DNA of 64,000 nt from Camellia lanceoleosa (lineage: Eukaryota > Streptophyta > Magnoliopsida > Ericales > Theaceae), in contig CM045761.1 in the NCBI GenBank assembly GCA_025200525.1, positions 63,210,009 through 63,274,008 on the forward strand, written 5' to 3'. Position 1 is the stretch's first letter; each line of letters begins with the position of its first letter. Below the pieces are notes generated by a model. That model saw only the letters and a program-made list of their open reading frames with translations. It was not told where the DNA came from and did no database searches. This document shows positions 22,511-34,017 of this stretch, piece by piece. The position numbers and the translations under genes were made by a program.

Positions 22511-23489
22511 TATATATATATATATATATCAATCACGTCTACCAACACTCTATCATATACCACCGTTATCTAACCACTGCCATTGTGCATAGATTTAACA
22601 TGTTTTACTTTATTTCTAATCGATTTATTTCATTATGTCGATTTGTTCACAAATTTAATATATGAGTTTTAAATCTCTTTTCTCTCATTTCTTTTCCCCT
22701 TGTCTCTTTATTTTCTTTGCATCTCTATATTTTTCTTTGTGTTGAAACACAAAATTTCTATGTTTTTGTTTTTCTCTGTGTTGAAATATAATTTTCTCTA
22801 TATTGAAAAACAAAATTTTCTGTATTGTTTCTTTGTCTCTAAGTAAAATTTTTCTTTGTATGAAGTAAGAGTAATTTTACTAACATAAAAACGAACACAG
22901 CAAAATTTTATGAATTTTTTCATTAGAATTTTATATTACTCATAGATCTTGTTTCAAAGATCTTATCAATAGGATTTTAAAAATATAGATTTTACAAAAA
23001 AAAAAAAAAATGATATATAAATCAAAAGTTATTAAATTTAAAGTTTTGAAATGACTTAAACAATATAAAAGGTAACTAATTAGAAAAATACTTCATTCAC
23101 ACGATTTCTTCCTACAAACCTTTGAATGACGTGGCAAGATTGGTTAGAAGGTTTTGAGAGAAAAAATGAGTCGCTAGAAGGTTTTGAGAGAAGAGAAGTG
23201 TAGTAGCGTGTATTATTAATTTGTCTTTTTCTTGTCACATTATTCAATAGGGTTTGTGGAGAGGAAATTATATAGATGCTAAACTAATTATGGGGAATTA
23301 TTTCTGTTCAAAATGCTTAAACATGTTATTGGACAACTTTAACACTAGAAAATTCGTTTATCCTTATCTCTTTTAAACTAATACTAGTAGAGATCTCAAC
23401 AAACCTTTACTTTTCAAATCTACTTAACACGTTAAAACAATTATTACAAAATTAAAAATATACACTAAAATTTTTAAAATATAAATTGT

Positions 23490-23945
23490 CGTGCTAGGAG
23501 CTCGAATCGAGCTCCCGAATGCTTAATTCCTTTTTTTTTTTTTTTTTTTGTTGAAGAAAAGAAAACGGAGGAGGGAGAGGAGGAGGAGGCGATGAGGATT
23601 GAGAGGGCCTAAAAATAGGGAGGCCGGCCGTGTGATCGGCGATGGCAGAGGCGAAGGGCAGAGGCATGGTGATCGGCGACGAGAGGCGATCGGCGACAGA
23701 TAGGAGACGACGACGACGGATCTGTGACGGATCGGAGACGATGGCGACGGCGACCTCTTTCTCTCTCTCTCTCCCTCTCTCTCTCACTCTTTCTCTCCCT
23801 CTCCCTCTCCCTCTCCCTCTCCTCCCCCTCCCCCTCCTCCGCAGGTCGAATGAAAATGGCAGGAAAAAAAAAAAGCCTAATGCCCAAAACGATGTCGTTT
23901 TGGGCATTAGGGGAATTAGGGGGGCTCATTTTCGAATTCTCAAGC
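23490..23945 (-). repeat. GA/CT-rich insertion b in unit 1, opposite orientation to a (copy 1)
   Basis: Read on the minus strand it has the same order as insertion a: CCCCTAAT, an AACGA..TCGTT palindrome, a T run, purine tracts, a GC-rich middle and an A run. Absent from unit 2. Copy 2 is at 63075-63535. Confidence 0.55.
23876..23911. repeat. Near-perfect 36-bp palindrome (copy 1)
   Basis: The 17-nt arms CCTAATGCCCAAAACGA and TCGTTTTGGGCATTAGG are separated by TG. Present without change at 63465-63500. It sits at the end of insertion b. Confidence 0.85.
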
Positions 23946-24101
23946 ATTATTCATATAAATTAAAGTTTTTAAAAATTTCAAACTAAAAATTTTTCCATTG
24001 AGAAGATCAACAACAGTGCACGGTGTTTCGTAATAGTTGGGTCTGCATCCCATGTGCCTCAACTACCGTAGGGTATACGTACGGAGATATTTTAATTCAA
24101 C

Positions 24102-24263
24102 AATGCTACAGACCACTAAATTCCTACTACTAACACCACCATTAATGATGTGGAAAGCAAAAAAAAAAAAAATTACAAAACTAAGACACAAAATATATGT
24201 GGCAGTGGATGGGACCCACTGCCACATAATTAGAGCAACCACTAATTAGTGGTCTGTATCATT
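24102..24263. mobile_element. MITE in unit 1 (copy 1)
   Basis: The terminal repeats AATGCTACAGACCACTAA and AATGATACAGACCACTAA (the latter from the reverse complement) differ at one position. It contains an inner 12-bp hairpin, ATGTGGCAGTGG / CCACTGCCACAT. Absent from unit 2. Copy 2 is at 63696-63857. Confidence 0.65.
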
Positions 24264-24864
24264 TTTCATTTTAGTTTCACTACATTTTATTTGATAAATT
24301 ATAATTACAAATTTATTTTATATTTAAATTTATGTAACACTTGATCAATTTGTAATGGGAAATTTGCTAGTCATGTCGGTCCCTTTTTAATGAGAAATTT
24401 GTTTAGTCATATAAATAAAAAATATATATATTATTATCTTTTTTACATTAAAATATAAATTTACTTTGTGTATCTTTATATTTTCATACTATGTATATTA
24501 GTTTTGGTTTTTTTAATTTTACTAAAAGTAATATCAGTGTAATTATGTTCAAATTGTGAAACTTACTTTGGGTTGTTTAGGAAGTGAGTTCGGTGGATTT
24601 TTTGATTAAAATAAGTTAAAATAGTTAATAAGATAAAATGTTATATTAAAATCAAAATTTTATTTTTTCTCTTACTACCATGAAATCAATTACAAAAAAA
24701 TTTAATCAACTTTCTAAATATAATTTTTTTAGCCAAATTAAAATAATCAACTTCTCGAACAGCTTTATATTGATGCCAATATAATTTACCCTTTTTTATT
24801 TGAGGAGAATAATGTCTATGGACAAAAGGAAACCAACGATGTTGAGCATTGTTGTTTGAATGTG

Positions 24865-26689
24865 CTTGACAAATTTTTACATACATGCACCAAAATGGCC
24901 TAATTTTTTTCTTTAATTTTTATTGGTCCCCTCTCTCTCTCTCTCTCTCTCTCTCCTCACCACATCTACCGGCACTCTATCATATACCACCGTTGCCCAA
25001 TGACCACCATTGATAGCCTATCTCTGATCTATGCATAGATTTAACATGTTTTACTTTATCTCTAGTCGATTTATTTCATTATCGCTGATTTGTTCACAAA
25101 TTTAACATAGGAGTTTTAAATCTCCTCTCATTTATTCTCCCCTTGTCACTTTATTTTCTTTGTGTCTCTATATTTTTCTTTGTGTTGAAACACAAAATTT
25201 TTGTGTTTTTGTTTTTCTCTGTGTTGAAATATAATTTTCTCCGTATTGAAAAACAAAGGTTATGTTTGGTAGAGTTTTAAAATTATGATTTGAGAATAGA
25301 GTTGTATTTTGAGTTTGTGAGTTTTGAAATTATGATTTGAATGTGAAAAATTTGTTTGGTTATGAGTTTTGAAAAGAGTTTGAATTGAGTGATGTAACAT
25401 ATAATATTAAAAAGTGGGTGTTTTGAAAAGTGGGTGTGAAATTAATTTTTAAAGCAGAACCAAACAACACACTTAAACTAAGGGATAGAATTAAATTTTA
25501 AAAATTCTACCAAACAGAGCCAAAATTTTCTGTGTTGTTTCTTTGTCTCTAAGTAAAATTTTTCTTTGTATGAAGTAAGAGAAATTTTCTTGTGACATAA
25601 ACTAACACAACAAAATTTCATAAATTTTTTCATTAAATTTAAGTATTACTCATAGATATTGTTTCAAAGATCATATCAATAAGATTTTTAAAATATAGAT
25701 TTTACAAATATATATATATATATATATTAAATTTAAAGTTTTGAAATGATTTAAACAATGCAAAAGGTAACTAATTAGAAAATGCTTCATTCACACAATT
25801 TTTCACCACAAATCCCCTTAAATGACGTGACAAAATTGGTTAGAAGGTTTTGAAAGAAAAAATGTGTGGCTAGAAGGTTTTGAAAGAAGAGAGGAGTGTA
25901 AGAGTGTGTATTATTAATTTGTCTTTTTGTTATCACATTATTCAATTGATGATGATTGAAACCTCTTCAACCACTCCCCCCACCACCCCACACATACGTG
26001 GGGGGTGGTAATTAAAAAAAAAATAAAAATAAAAAAAAATTGGCCAATGTGGTTGAGAGGGGGTCAAGGGGGTGAGGGAAAAAAAAGGGGGTGTGAGTCA
26101 TTATTGTTATTTAATAGGGGTTTGTGGAGATGAAATTGTGTGGATGCTAAACTAATTATATGGAATTATTTTTGTTCAAAATGGTTAAACATGTTATTGG
26201 ACAACCTGAACACTAGAAAATTTGTTTGTCCTTATTTTTTTAAAAGTAATATTAGTAGAGATCTCAAAAAACATTTGCTTTTTAAATGAATTTAAAATGT
26301 TAAAAAATTAATTACAAAATTAAAAATATGCACTAAAAATTTAAATTAAAGTTTTTAAAAATAAAATTTTTAAGATTGAGAACAGAGAGTCAACACACGG
26401 TGTTCCGTAATACTTGGGTCTACATCCCACGCGCCTCAACTACGGAGATATTTTAAGTTCACAATATTTTATTTGATAAATTATAATTACATTAGATTTT
26501 TTTTATATTTTAATTTATATAACACTTGGTTGATTTGTAATGAAAATTTGCTAGTCATTATTGGTCCCTTTTTAATGAGAAATTTGCTTAGTCATATAAA
26601 TAAAAAAATAATATTATCATTTTTTTACATTAAAATATAAATTTACTTTGTGTATTTTTGTGTTTTCATACCATGTATATTAATTTTGG

Positions 26690-26720
<31 letters not shown>

Positions 26721-27300
26721 ACTAAAAGGGATGTAAGTGTAATTATGTTCAAATTATGAAACTTAGGTCTCTTTTGGGAAGCGGGTTATAATTCACTTCT
26801 CAGATTATAACCTATTTCTTCTCTTACAAAAAAACTGTTTATAAGCCGCTTTTAACCAAAAAACTGATTATAACTATTTTCTCAAAATTAATTTTACTAA
26901 GGATTGTTTAGGAAGTGAGTTTGGTGATTTTTTTGACTAAAATAAATTAAAATAGTTAATAAAATAAAATATCACATCGAAATCATAATTTTATTTTTTT
27001 TCTTACTACACTACCATGAAATCAATTACAAAAAAAATTAATCAACTTTTCAAATATAATTTTTTTAACTAAACTAAGGTTTTTAATTCATATCTTAAAA
27101 AAGTGTGTTTTTTTTATTTTATTAGAGAGTGGATTTTGATTTGATGTATGTATTAAAAGTGAGTGATGTGAAATAATAAAGATGATGTACTTAAAATAAA
27201 TAGTTTTTTTTGACTTATTTAAATTATGCCAAACTAATCCTAAATAGTTGAAAATCCAACTGAAGTGGCCAACTTCTCAAACGACGCGCTGTATTGATGG
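24865..27300 (+). repeat. Unit 2 of the local tandem repeat, non-coding
   Basis: Homologous to 21870-24780 in the same orientation, diverged, and lacking the unit 1 insertions. It has its own: a PIF/Harbinger-like MITE (25258-25521), a G/C-homopolymer-rich insert (about 25947-26111) and a segment at about 26770-26895. Confidence 0.75.
25258..25521. mobile_element. PIF/Harbinger (Tourist)-like MITE in unit 2
   Basis: 264 bp. The terminal repeats GGTTATGTTTGGTAGAGTTT and GGCTCTGTTTGGTAGAATTT match well. A 3-bp AAA duplication is shown by the empty site in unit 1 (GAAAAACAAAATTTTCTG near 22806). The 3-bp duplication and GGN..TGTTTGG ends fit Tourist-type elements, although AAA is not the usual TWA. 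Confidence 0.75.
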
Positions 27301-27774
27301 AGTATGGTTTGGAGGGGAGTACGCATTCAAAATTACGGGTAGGCCTATTCATTTGACCTTGAAGTGGTCCTGTGATATGATGGAGTATTTTAAGGGTAAA
27401 TTATTTATGAGTCTTAATAGTTAGGCTTATTTTTAATTAAATTTTATTGAAAATAAGTTTTAATAAAATTATCATTAAAAATAATTTTTTTTATGATAAT
27501 TTTTTTATATAAATTGTTTAAAATTGACAATTAATTACTTTTTTTTTGTTATAATTTTTATAAATTATCGCTAAAATTTAAAATTAATGACTTTTTATAT
27601 ATATATTTTTTTCATAAGATCTATTAGATAATAAATTCACTTATTAACACCTCCATGTAAGTACCATGTATTTTAATAGCTCAGAGGAGTGTATCAGCCT
27701 CTTTAGTTCCATTGCTTGGACAGGGAACTTGGACAGGGTGGTTTATTTGGTAGGAGAGTGACAAGGTCTTGTTT

Positions 27775-27968
27775 GGTAACATTATTTTTTAGTTTGAAAT
27801 TAAAAGGTCAATAATTTATATTAAAAAGTTAAATTTTTTTTTAAAAACTTTTTATAGATCTTTTCGTAAAAAAATTAAAAAATATTCTAAATATTAATTT
27901 TTTATATCATATTTTAATTAAAAAATTAAAAAATTATTAAAAAAACTGGTTCCTAAACGAAGAGTCTG
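27775..27968. mobile_element. PIF-like MITE reaching the assembly gap
   Basis: The left end GGTCTTGTTTGGTAAC and the complement of the right part (GACTCTTCGTTTAGGAACC) look like a Tourist-type inverted repeat. The right flank is lost in the N run. Confidence 0.45.
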
Positions 27969-28068
27969 NNNNNNNNNNNNNNNNNNNNNNNNNNNNNNNN
28001 NNNNNNNNNNNNNNNNNNNNNNNNNNNNNNNNNNNNNNNNNNNNNNNNNNNNNNNNNNNNNNNNNNNN
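27969..28068. other. 100-N assembly gap
   Basis: Exactly 100 Ns, the conventional scaffold-gap size. It separates the copy 1 contig from the copy 2 contig and interrupts a MITE on its left side. Confidence 0.99.
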
Positions 28069-29150
28069 CCTAAGCTCTTTCAAGAACATATGTTGCCGTG
28101 ACAGCCTCGTGAGAAAGTTTACTATGTTTAGATTTGAAATGAGGTATAAGTGTTCTGATAGAGCAGGTTATAATCATCTTCTCGTTAATAATGATTATGT
28201 TTGTTGTTTTCTTATTCTTCATACTTGTGCACAATCAGAAGAAGATGTAAAACATGGGACTCATATAGATGAATTAACATTAATCACCATTATGTTGCTA
28301 ATGTCATCTCGGTGTTTCAGATTCACTTATTCATGTTGATGGAAAATATTAACATCTATAACCATTGTACACTGATCAATGTGTGTAACCACCACTACAA
28401 ATGATTTGGTGCTAATATTTTATGGAACGTAATCTATCGGTGACGGCAATTCTAGTGGGAGAACGCGTCATATTATGATAATCTAGTGACGAATATAATC
28501 ATGCAAGCTGGCGGAGATTGTAAGAATTTTCCTTAATGTGGCTTTGAAAAGTAATTATATCAGATTCATCTCATTAAGTAAGATACATGCACATCAATTA
28601 GATGGTGACTAATTATTGATGAATGCAAATTATATATAGCAATGTATAAAGACTAATGCTAATGCACATTGAATGGAAGTGATTCATTAGAATGAATCTA
28701 GAGATGCACATTGTATTATGAATATGTAAGATACATTGTCTTTATCTTAATAAATTCATTAAATATAAAAGATGCATTATGTATCATGAATGTATAAGAT
28801 ACATTAATCTATTTAATGAAGTTCATTGGAATGAATGGTTCTTTTGATGGGAAAAGAATATTAGTATAAATATGTAAGGTCCAAACCATACTCTTTCATC
28901 AAAAACTTAAGTTGACATGTTACACAATAGAAGGCTCCCATACGCCTAGAGAGAGTAGGTTTTAAGATCTTTTAGACAAGTCAGAACTTAAAGATCAAGA
29001 TCTTTCCATTCAAGGTTTCTTTACTGTAAAAAGGATTTTACTATCATGGATCAAGGTATGTATTCATTTTATTTTGTATATTAGAAATTCATATAGTTTT
29101 TCATGTATGGAATTGAATCCTTAATAGTTTTTAGTTTATGTTCCGCAAAG
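28069..29150 (+). other. Intergenic, nothing firmly recognised
   Basis: AT-rich. About 28660-28830 repeats loosely related ATGCACATTG, TGTAAGATACATT and TTCATTAGAATGAAT motifs. A TATA-like AGTATAAATATG lies near 28862. No convincing coding sequence. Confidence 0.4.
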
Positions 29151-29159
29151 TTTTTCTAT

Positions 29160-29700
29160 CAAAACAACTTCTCCAGAGAATAACCGGTTAAGACCAAGTA
29201 TCGATCCACATGGACTAATATAAATAATTTAATTTAGAAATTTAAGATAAAAAGTGTTGTTGTGAATTTTTGGAATGAAAATTAAATCACCAAAATAAGC
29301 AATTAATTAAACAAGAGTAAAATAAATATCTTAGGATTTCAAATTCACCACTAACCTTATAATGGTTGGAAGTAATTGTACTCAATCCTTAGAGAATCAT
29401 TGATTAAGTCAAGAGGATTTAATAATATCAAAACAGAAAAGTCATGAATTATCTTCTACTTAACTTACGGATCATTACCACTAAACTAAATTAAACTACG
29501 GCTGTAATGATACAATAACTGCTTCATTAGGTTAGAGTAGGATTCGTCTTCAACAATTCTATTTATATACAACAATGTTGAAAACTAATATATAACATGA
29601 TTTGAAGAAAATATTCAAAAAATCAAAGAATTATACAACTATATCCAAATCAAATTAAAACTACCAAAATACTAAATGTAACTTACTCAAATTATTTGAA
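29160..29700 (+). mobile_element. Possible LTR-retrotransposon non-coding relic
   Basis: It contains ACCAAGTATCGATCCACATG followed by a long A-rich stretch and CTTAGGATTTCAAATTCACC. This order resembles a non-coding segment I associate with plant Ty3-gypsy (Tat/Ogre-type) elements. No coding domain or paired LTR is seen. Confidence 0.25.
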
Positions 29701-30647
29701 GTTAGGATCCGTATTCATCCTGAAACAATAAAAATTATTTCCTAACACCTATTCTAATATTTACAAAAATACACTCTTACTTCTTGGCTAGTCTTTTGTT
29801 CTTCCGAAGCTGAGCTCTCCTGCAAGCTGTCCTCGCCCTCCCCCCATCCGAAGCTCTCACTCAATTCATAGGAGAATTTGACCAACTCGTTGTTAGCATG
29901 AATGGAAAAGAGTGAGTTGGGCCACCTTTCTCTTTTCCCTTTTCTTTTCATTTTTCTTCTTTTTTCATAATTGTGGGCAAACATCAGCCCTTTTTCTAAC
30001 AATCTCTATTCTCTTTCCTCTTCTTTTTTCTCTCCCTTTTCTTTCTTTGCTTCCACCGAGCTCTGCTTTTCAAAACAAACATACCAAATATAATTACTAT
30101 AACATTTTATTATATATGTACATATATAAATGAAGAATACTGGACATGACAGTGGGAAAGATTCTTCCACCGAAACTTTATTTATTTATTATTTTAAATT
30201 ATATTATAATATAATATAATATCAAAATATATTATTTATAATGATTTAGGTATAAACTCTCTCAAAAATATGTGCAAATACATAAAATTACTACAAAATT
30301 ATAAAATAATATAAATAAATAAATTAATAAAGTGTATGTTAATAGGTTAAACGGCATAGTAATATTTAGGCACCGATAACTTATATATTACCGTAATGCA
30401 TCAATAGTTATATGTACATAATAACAAACCACTACCAACCATGTGAATGTTCCACGATTATCTTTATAATACCAAAATAACATATATCACATCAACAATG
30501 CATTACTCACAAATCACAATTAATGTTAATATTCACATTAAAAATAATCATACTAGCACTTTATAAACAATGTGAATGTTTACCATGTATGGTTGGATAT
30601 TATTTACCAACATACATTTGTAATATAAAAATTTATATCAATATTTA

Positions 30648-30866
30648 GACCTTGTTTGGCAAATGGTGATTTTTAAAAAGTTAAAAGTTACTAAAAAATC
30701 AAAAGTTAATAACATATAAAAAGTCAAAATTTCTCTTTTTACTCTATTTTTTGCACATCTTTTCGTAAAAAATTAAAAAGTCATTCCAAACATACTAATT
30801 TTTTTACTTTATATTTTAGTTAAAAAGTCAAAAAGTTACTAAAATAGTCTGTTCCCAAATGAGGCC
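30648..30866. mobile_element. PIF/Harbinger-like MITE, intergenic
   Basis: 219 bp with TTA duplications (30645-30647 and 30867-30869). The ends GACCTTGTTTGGCAAATG and GGCCTCATTTGGGAACAG match in the Tourist pattern. AT-rich, non-coding. Confidence 0.7.
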
Positions 30867-31434
30867 TTAATAAGGGATACGATTTAGGGTTTAGAAATGT
30901 GAGAGATTTTTGTTCTAGAATAAGGCAGATTTTCTTCCTATAATGAAAGAGAGTTTTTTCATAAAAATAAAGTAAAGATTTTCTTTCTAAAATGAGGTGA
31001 AATTTTCTCCATAAAATAAGAGAGATATTTTCTCTATGTAATGAGTGATTGTTGTTATTTTTTTTATTGTGGATTGTTTTTAGGATAAATTACAAATACA
31101 CTTCTGATGTTTGATTAAAATACAAATCGTCTCTGTGATTTTAGAAATTACATTTCATCCTCTGAGATTTTTAATTTCATATCAAATCGTCCCTTTTATT
31201 AATAAATCATCAAGTCAATTAACAGTTTTAATTATGTTAGAAATATGTTTCAATTAATAATTTAGGTAATTTTATTATCGTATAGGAGAGCAATTATAAA
31301 TTTTATTTTTTTAGTTAATTTTGTTAAATAAAATTACTAACAATAAGATATATTTGTAATTTTTTTCAAACTATAAAAAAGCAATTCAGTGTATTTGGTT
31401 TGAGTTTTACTGGATTAAGTTTTTTGAAAACTAA

Positions 31435-32215
31435 GTATGTTTGGTTTGGATTTGTAGAGTAATTTGGGAAAAAATTTCTAAAAATTTGTTTGGTTTGTAA
31501 AATTTTTTCAAAATAATTTCCAAAATCACTTTCTTTTTACCTATCAATCAATCACTTTTTACGCTCTTTTCCTCTCATTCTCAATCATTTTCTCTCACAC
31601 ACATCTACTCAATTATAACAAGATTAATGATTGGGCCTTGAATTTGAGGCTCGAATTTGCTTAGAGAGAGAGAAGAGACAGAGGGAAAGGGAGCTCGCAT
31701 GATCATAGAGGGCTTAGCCGCCTCGATCGTCGAAGCCCCGCAGATCTTTCAATGTTGCCGTCGCGTGTGTCACCCGGCCACCTCGCCTGATAAATTAAAT
31801 CTGCGTCCTTGACCGTGTCACACCCCACCACCGTCACTTTCTTGTAAATCTCTCATTTTGCTCACCACATTTCCTTGCGTCGTCGTCTGTCTCCCGGCAA
31901 ATAAGTCCCCGCCTCCGCCTCCTCCTCACTGTAATTAGGGCCCCCTCCTATCCTCCTCCTCCTCCTCATCCTCCCTTCTCTTCTCCTTCTTCCTTCTTCA
32001 TCTTCTTCCTTCGATTGAACCAAAAAAAAAAAAAACTCATTTGAGCCAAATTAGAGGCCTCTATCGCGTGTATAACAAAATATCAAATCATTTAAACTCT
32101 CAAATTCCAAAACTTCTTTCAAAATACACAACCAAACAAACCAAAAAAAATTTTAAACTCTCTTCCCAAAACAATTTTTTAAAACTACTCTCACAGAACC
32201 AAACCAAACATACCC
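31435..32215. mobile_element. PIF/Harbinger-like element with a GC-rich core
   Basis: TAA duplications at 31432-31434 and 32216-32218. The ends GTATGTTTGGTTTGG and GGGTATGTTTGGTTTGG continue into about 100-bp imperfect inverted repeats. The centre (about 31625-32020) is unlike the arms: purine tract, GC-rich stretch, then TCCTCC tracts. This layout could reflect captured host sequence (Pack-type), but no product is recognisable. Confidence 0.6.
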
Positions 32216-33218
32216 TAAGTTTTTTGGGATTCGTATTTTTTGTTTTTAGTGAATATTTTTAAAATTTTAAACATTTTTTTTACTTTTTTAGATGCACCTT
32301 AGTTAGATGTATCTAAAAAGTAAAAAATTTATAAAAAAAATATTTTTATAAATTAATAAATACATTAAAATACAAAAAAATGTACTGAATTCTTGTATTT
32401 TTTTGTATTTTTAATATTTAGTGAATTTTTAAAAGATTTTTTTTACAATTTTTTTACTTTTTAAGTGTATTTATGTTAGGTATGTATAAAAAGTAAAAAA
32501 AAAAATTGCTTAAGATATTTTAAAATATTCAGTAAAAACAGAAAAACACCGAAAAGAAAAAAATAAAATTTTCTAAAAAGTATTTTTTTAAAAATAAAAA
32601 TAAACAATTTATACTTTAAAAAAATCTCAAAAAATATATTTATAATTTACTCTCATTTTTAAAATGAAAACATAAACAAAAAGTTAAAAGAATGATTTCA
32701 CCATAAAAATGAAAGAGATGGAAGTGAGGCCCCACCTTGTGGAAGACTTTCCTTCTTGATGCTTGAATTCGCTAAGCGGTGTGTGGAATTTCGTATATGT
32801 GTGAGATCCACATCAAAAATAATGTGGATCACAAAATCATAAAGGGCCCCCTATCATTACTGTTTCACCATATTACTCTAAAACATGACCCAAAACATAA
32901 CAATTAAGAACACGAGTTTCTGAAAAACGGCTCCTCTCTTTATTTTGATTCGAGAATTGATTATTTTAATAATTATTTTTTTTTTTTAAAAAAAAAGTAT
33001 AAAATTTAATAAAAAATAAAATAAAATTGAAGAGGTAGAAAAGGAGCCGTTAACCGTCCAATAATTTTCGGAGATCCTTTTTGTGGAATGGATATCTCTC
33101 AGCTTCTGGTTCGTTTCCATTCTTGAAGGCAGTTTTTCAACCATCTCAATCCCAATCCAATCCAATCAAATCAAATCCATCTAATCTACAAATTCTCGCG
33201 CCTCCTCGTCACAAAAAC

Positions 33219-33253
33219 CCCTAATTTGGGATTTTTTTCATCCCAAATTAGGG
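33219..33253 (+). promoter_or_regulatory. Hairpin with telo-box in the putative 5' leader or promoter
   Basis: A perfect 13-bp inverted repeat (CCCTAATTTGGGA / TCCCAAATTAGGG) flanks a 9-nt T-rich loop about 215 bp before the ATG. The right arm runs into TTAGGGTTT, the reverse complement of the plant telo-box AAACCCTAA, which is common near plant transcription starts. Whether it is promoter or 5' UTR cannot be told here. Confidence 0.4.
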
Positions 33254-33467
33254 TTTCAACGATCACAAACCAACCACGAAATCACTGTTCCGATCACTCG
33301 TTCGCCTCGATCTTCGCCTTTTCCTTGGTTTGATCTACCAATTTCCCTTGATCGGTTCGCTTTGCTGTTCTTTACGATGATTATATCTGCTACACACAAA
33401 TATTTATCTATACGATCGTATATTTATTTGTATTTTTATACATAGAAGAGATAGTTTAGTTTGTGAG

Positions 33468-34017
33468 ATGAAGCATTCGAAGAAGAAGAAGAGGTCTCGA
33501 CCTACGAACCAAGTCGGCGTCAAAGGCGCTGCACGCGAGGGAGAGAGTGAAGAACGCAGAGTTGTTAAGAGTTTGATGGAATCTTTTACCACAGTTTCTA
33601 TTGTTGGAGCTTCTTCGGCTTATCGAGAGGCGAATGGGGACCCGAGCAAGGCGGCGGAGATTTTGGGAGAATTGTTGGAAATTGCCGATGATCAGGCCAC
33701 GAGTTGTTCAGGTTCGAGCTCAAGTTTGGGTCCAAGCTCGGCGGAGGTGTTTATGGACGCCAATTGTGGTGGCAGTGGAGTTCGTGGAAGGGGTTTTAGA
33801 GGGACTAATAAGCAAAAGAAGGTTATTGCATCTACAGGGACGGTTTCGACAATTTTAGGAAAGGAATATGTAAGGTCAAGTCCAAGGAAGGATTCATATA
33901 AACCACTAAAGGGGTATGCTTATGGACCTGCAAACAAAGGAGACGCCGAGCAGTTTTTGTGCTCGATGCTTGGAGACGACTGTGAACTGAGCATGGCTGT
34001 TGTTAGAGACGTTCTAT
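33468..34017 (+). CDS. Exon 1 of the DUF1771-SMR gene, with start codon
   Basis: The open frame starts at ATG 33468, the first ATG of a frame that stays open for 183 codons. It opens with a lysine-rich stretch. It contains a serine-rich linker (about residues 82-92) and a segment that begins the CUE/UBA-like region. The splice donor is taken at GTGAGT (34018-34023): one leftover T joins GT of exon 2 to give Cys184. Reading on past the donor reaches a stop at 34050-34052, so the donor choice is well supported. This exon has no partner in copy 1 within the window. Confidence 0.85.

Larger units (their letters stand above)
1..24406 (+). repeat. Copy 1 of a >24-kb direct duplication
   Basis: It is collinear with 39658-64000 from the first base, including introns, nested transposons and the region past the gene. 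The offset changes only by small indels (39657 at the start, 39640 near 4800, 39587 at the stop codon). The left edge lies outside the window. Confidence 0.95.
21870..24780 (+). repeat. Unit 1 of a local tandem repeat, non-coding (copy 1)
   Basis: It shares an ordered series of segments with 24865-27300: ACATACATGCACCAAA, a TC microsatellite, CACTCTATCATATACCACCG, TTTCTTTGTGTTGAAACACA, TTAGAAGGTTTTGA, TTGCTAGTCAT, TTGTTTAGGAAGTGAGTT. Unit 1 alone carries two GA/CT-rich insertions and a MITE. The copy 2 counterpart starts at about 61477 and is cut by the window end. Confidence 0.75.

Noticed and set aside
22064..22592. Long open frames rich in Gly, Glu, Arg and Lys (and their copy 2 versions near 61674-62249)
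   Set aside because: They arise from GAGGAG/CTCTCT tracts; frames are open on both strands, have no domain, and differ wholly between copies.
23494..23986. Arg/Ser/Leu-rich frames in insertion b and at 63084-63575
   Set aside because: Low-complexity translation of purine and pyrimidine tracts with no gene structure.
27969..28068. The gap as a centromere or large satellite
   Set aside because: Exactly 100 Ns is a placeholder and says nothing about content or size.
28109..28339. A 76-codon frame just right of the gap
   Set aside because: No recognisable domain, no supporting splice or promoter context, and it is AT-rich; expected by chance.
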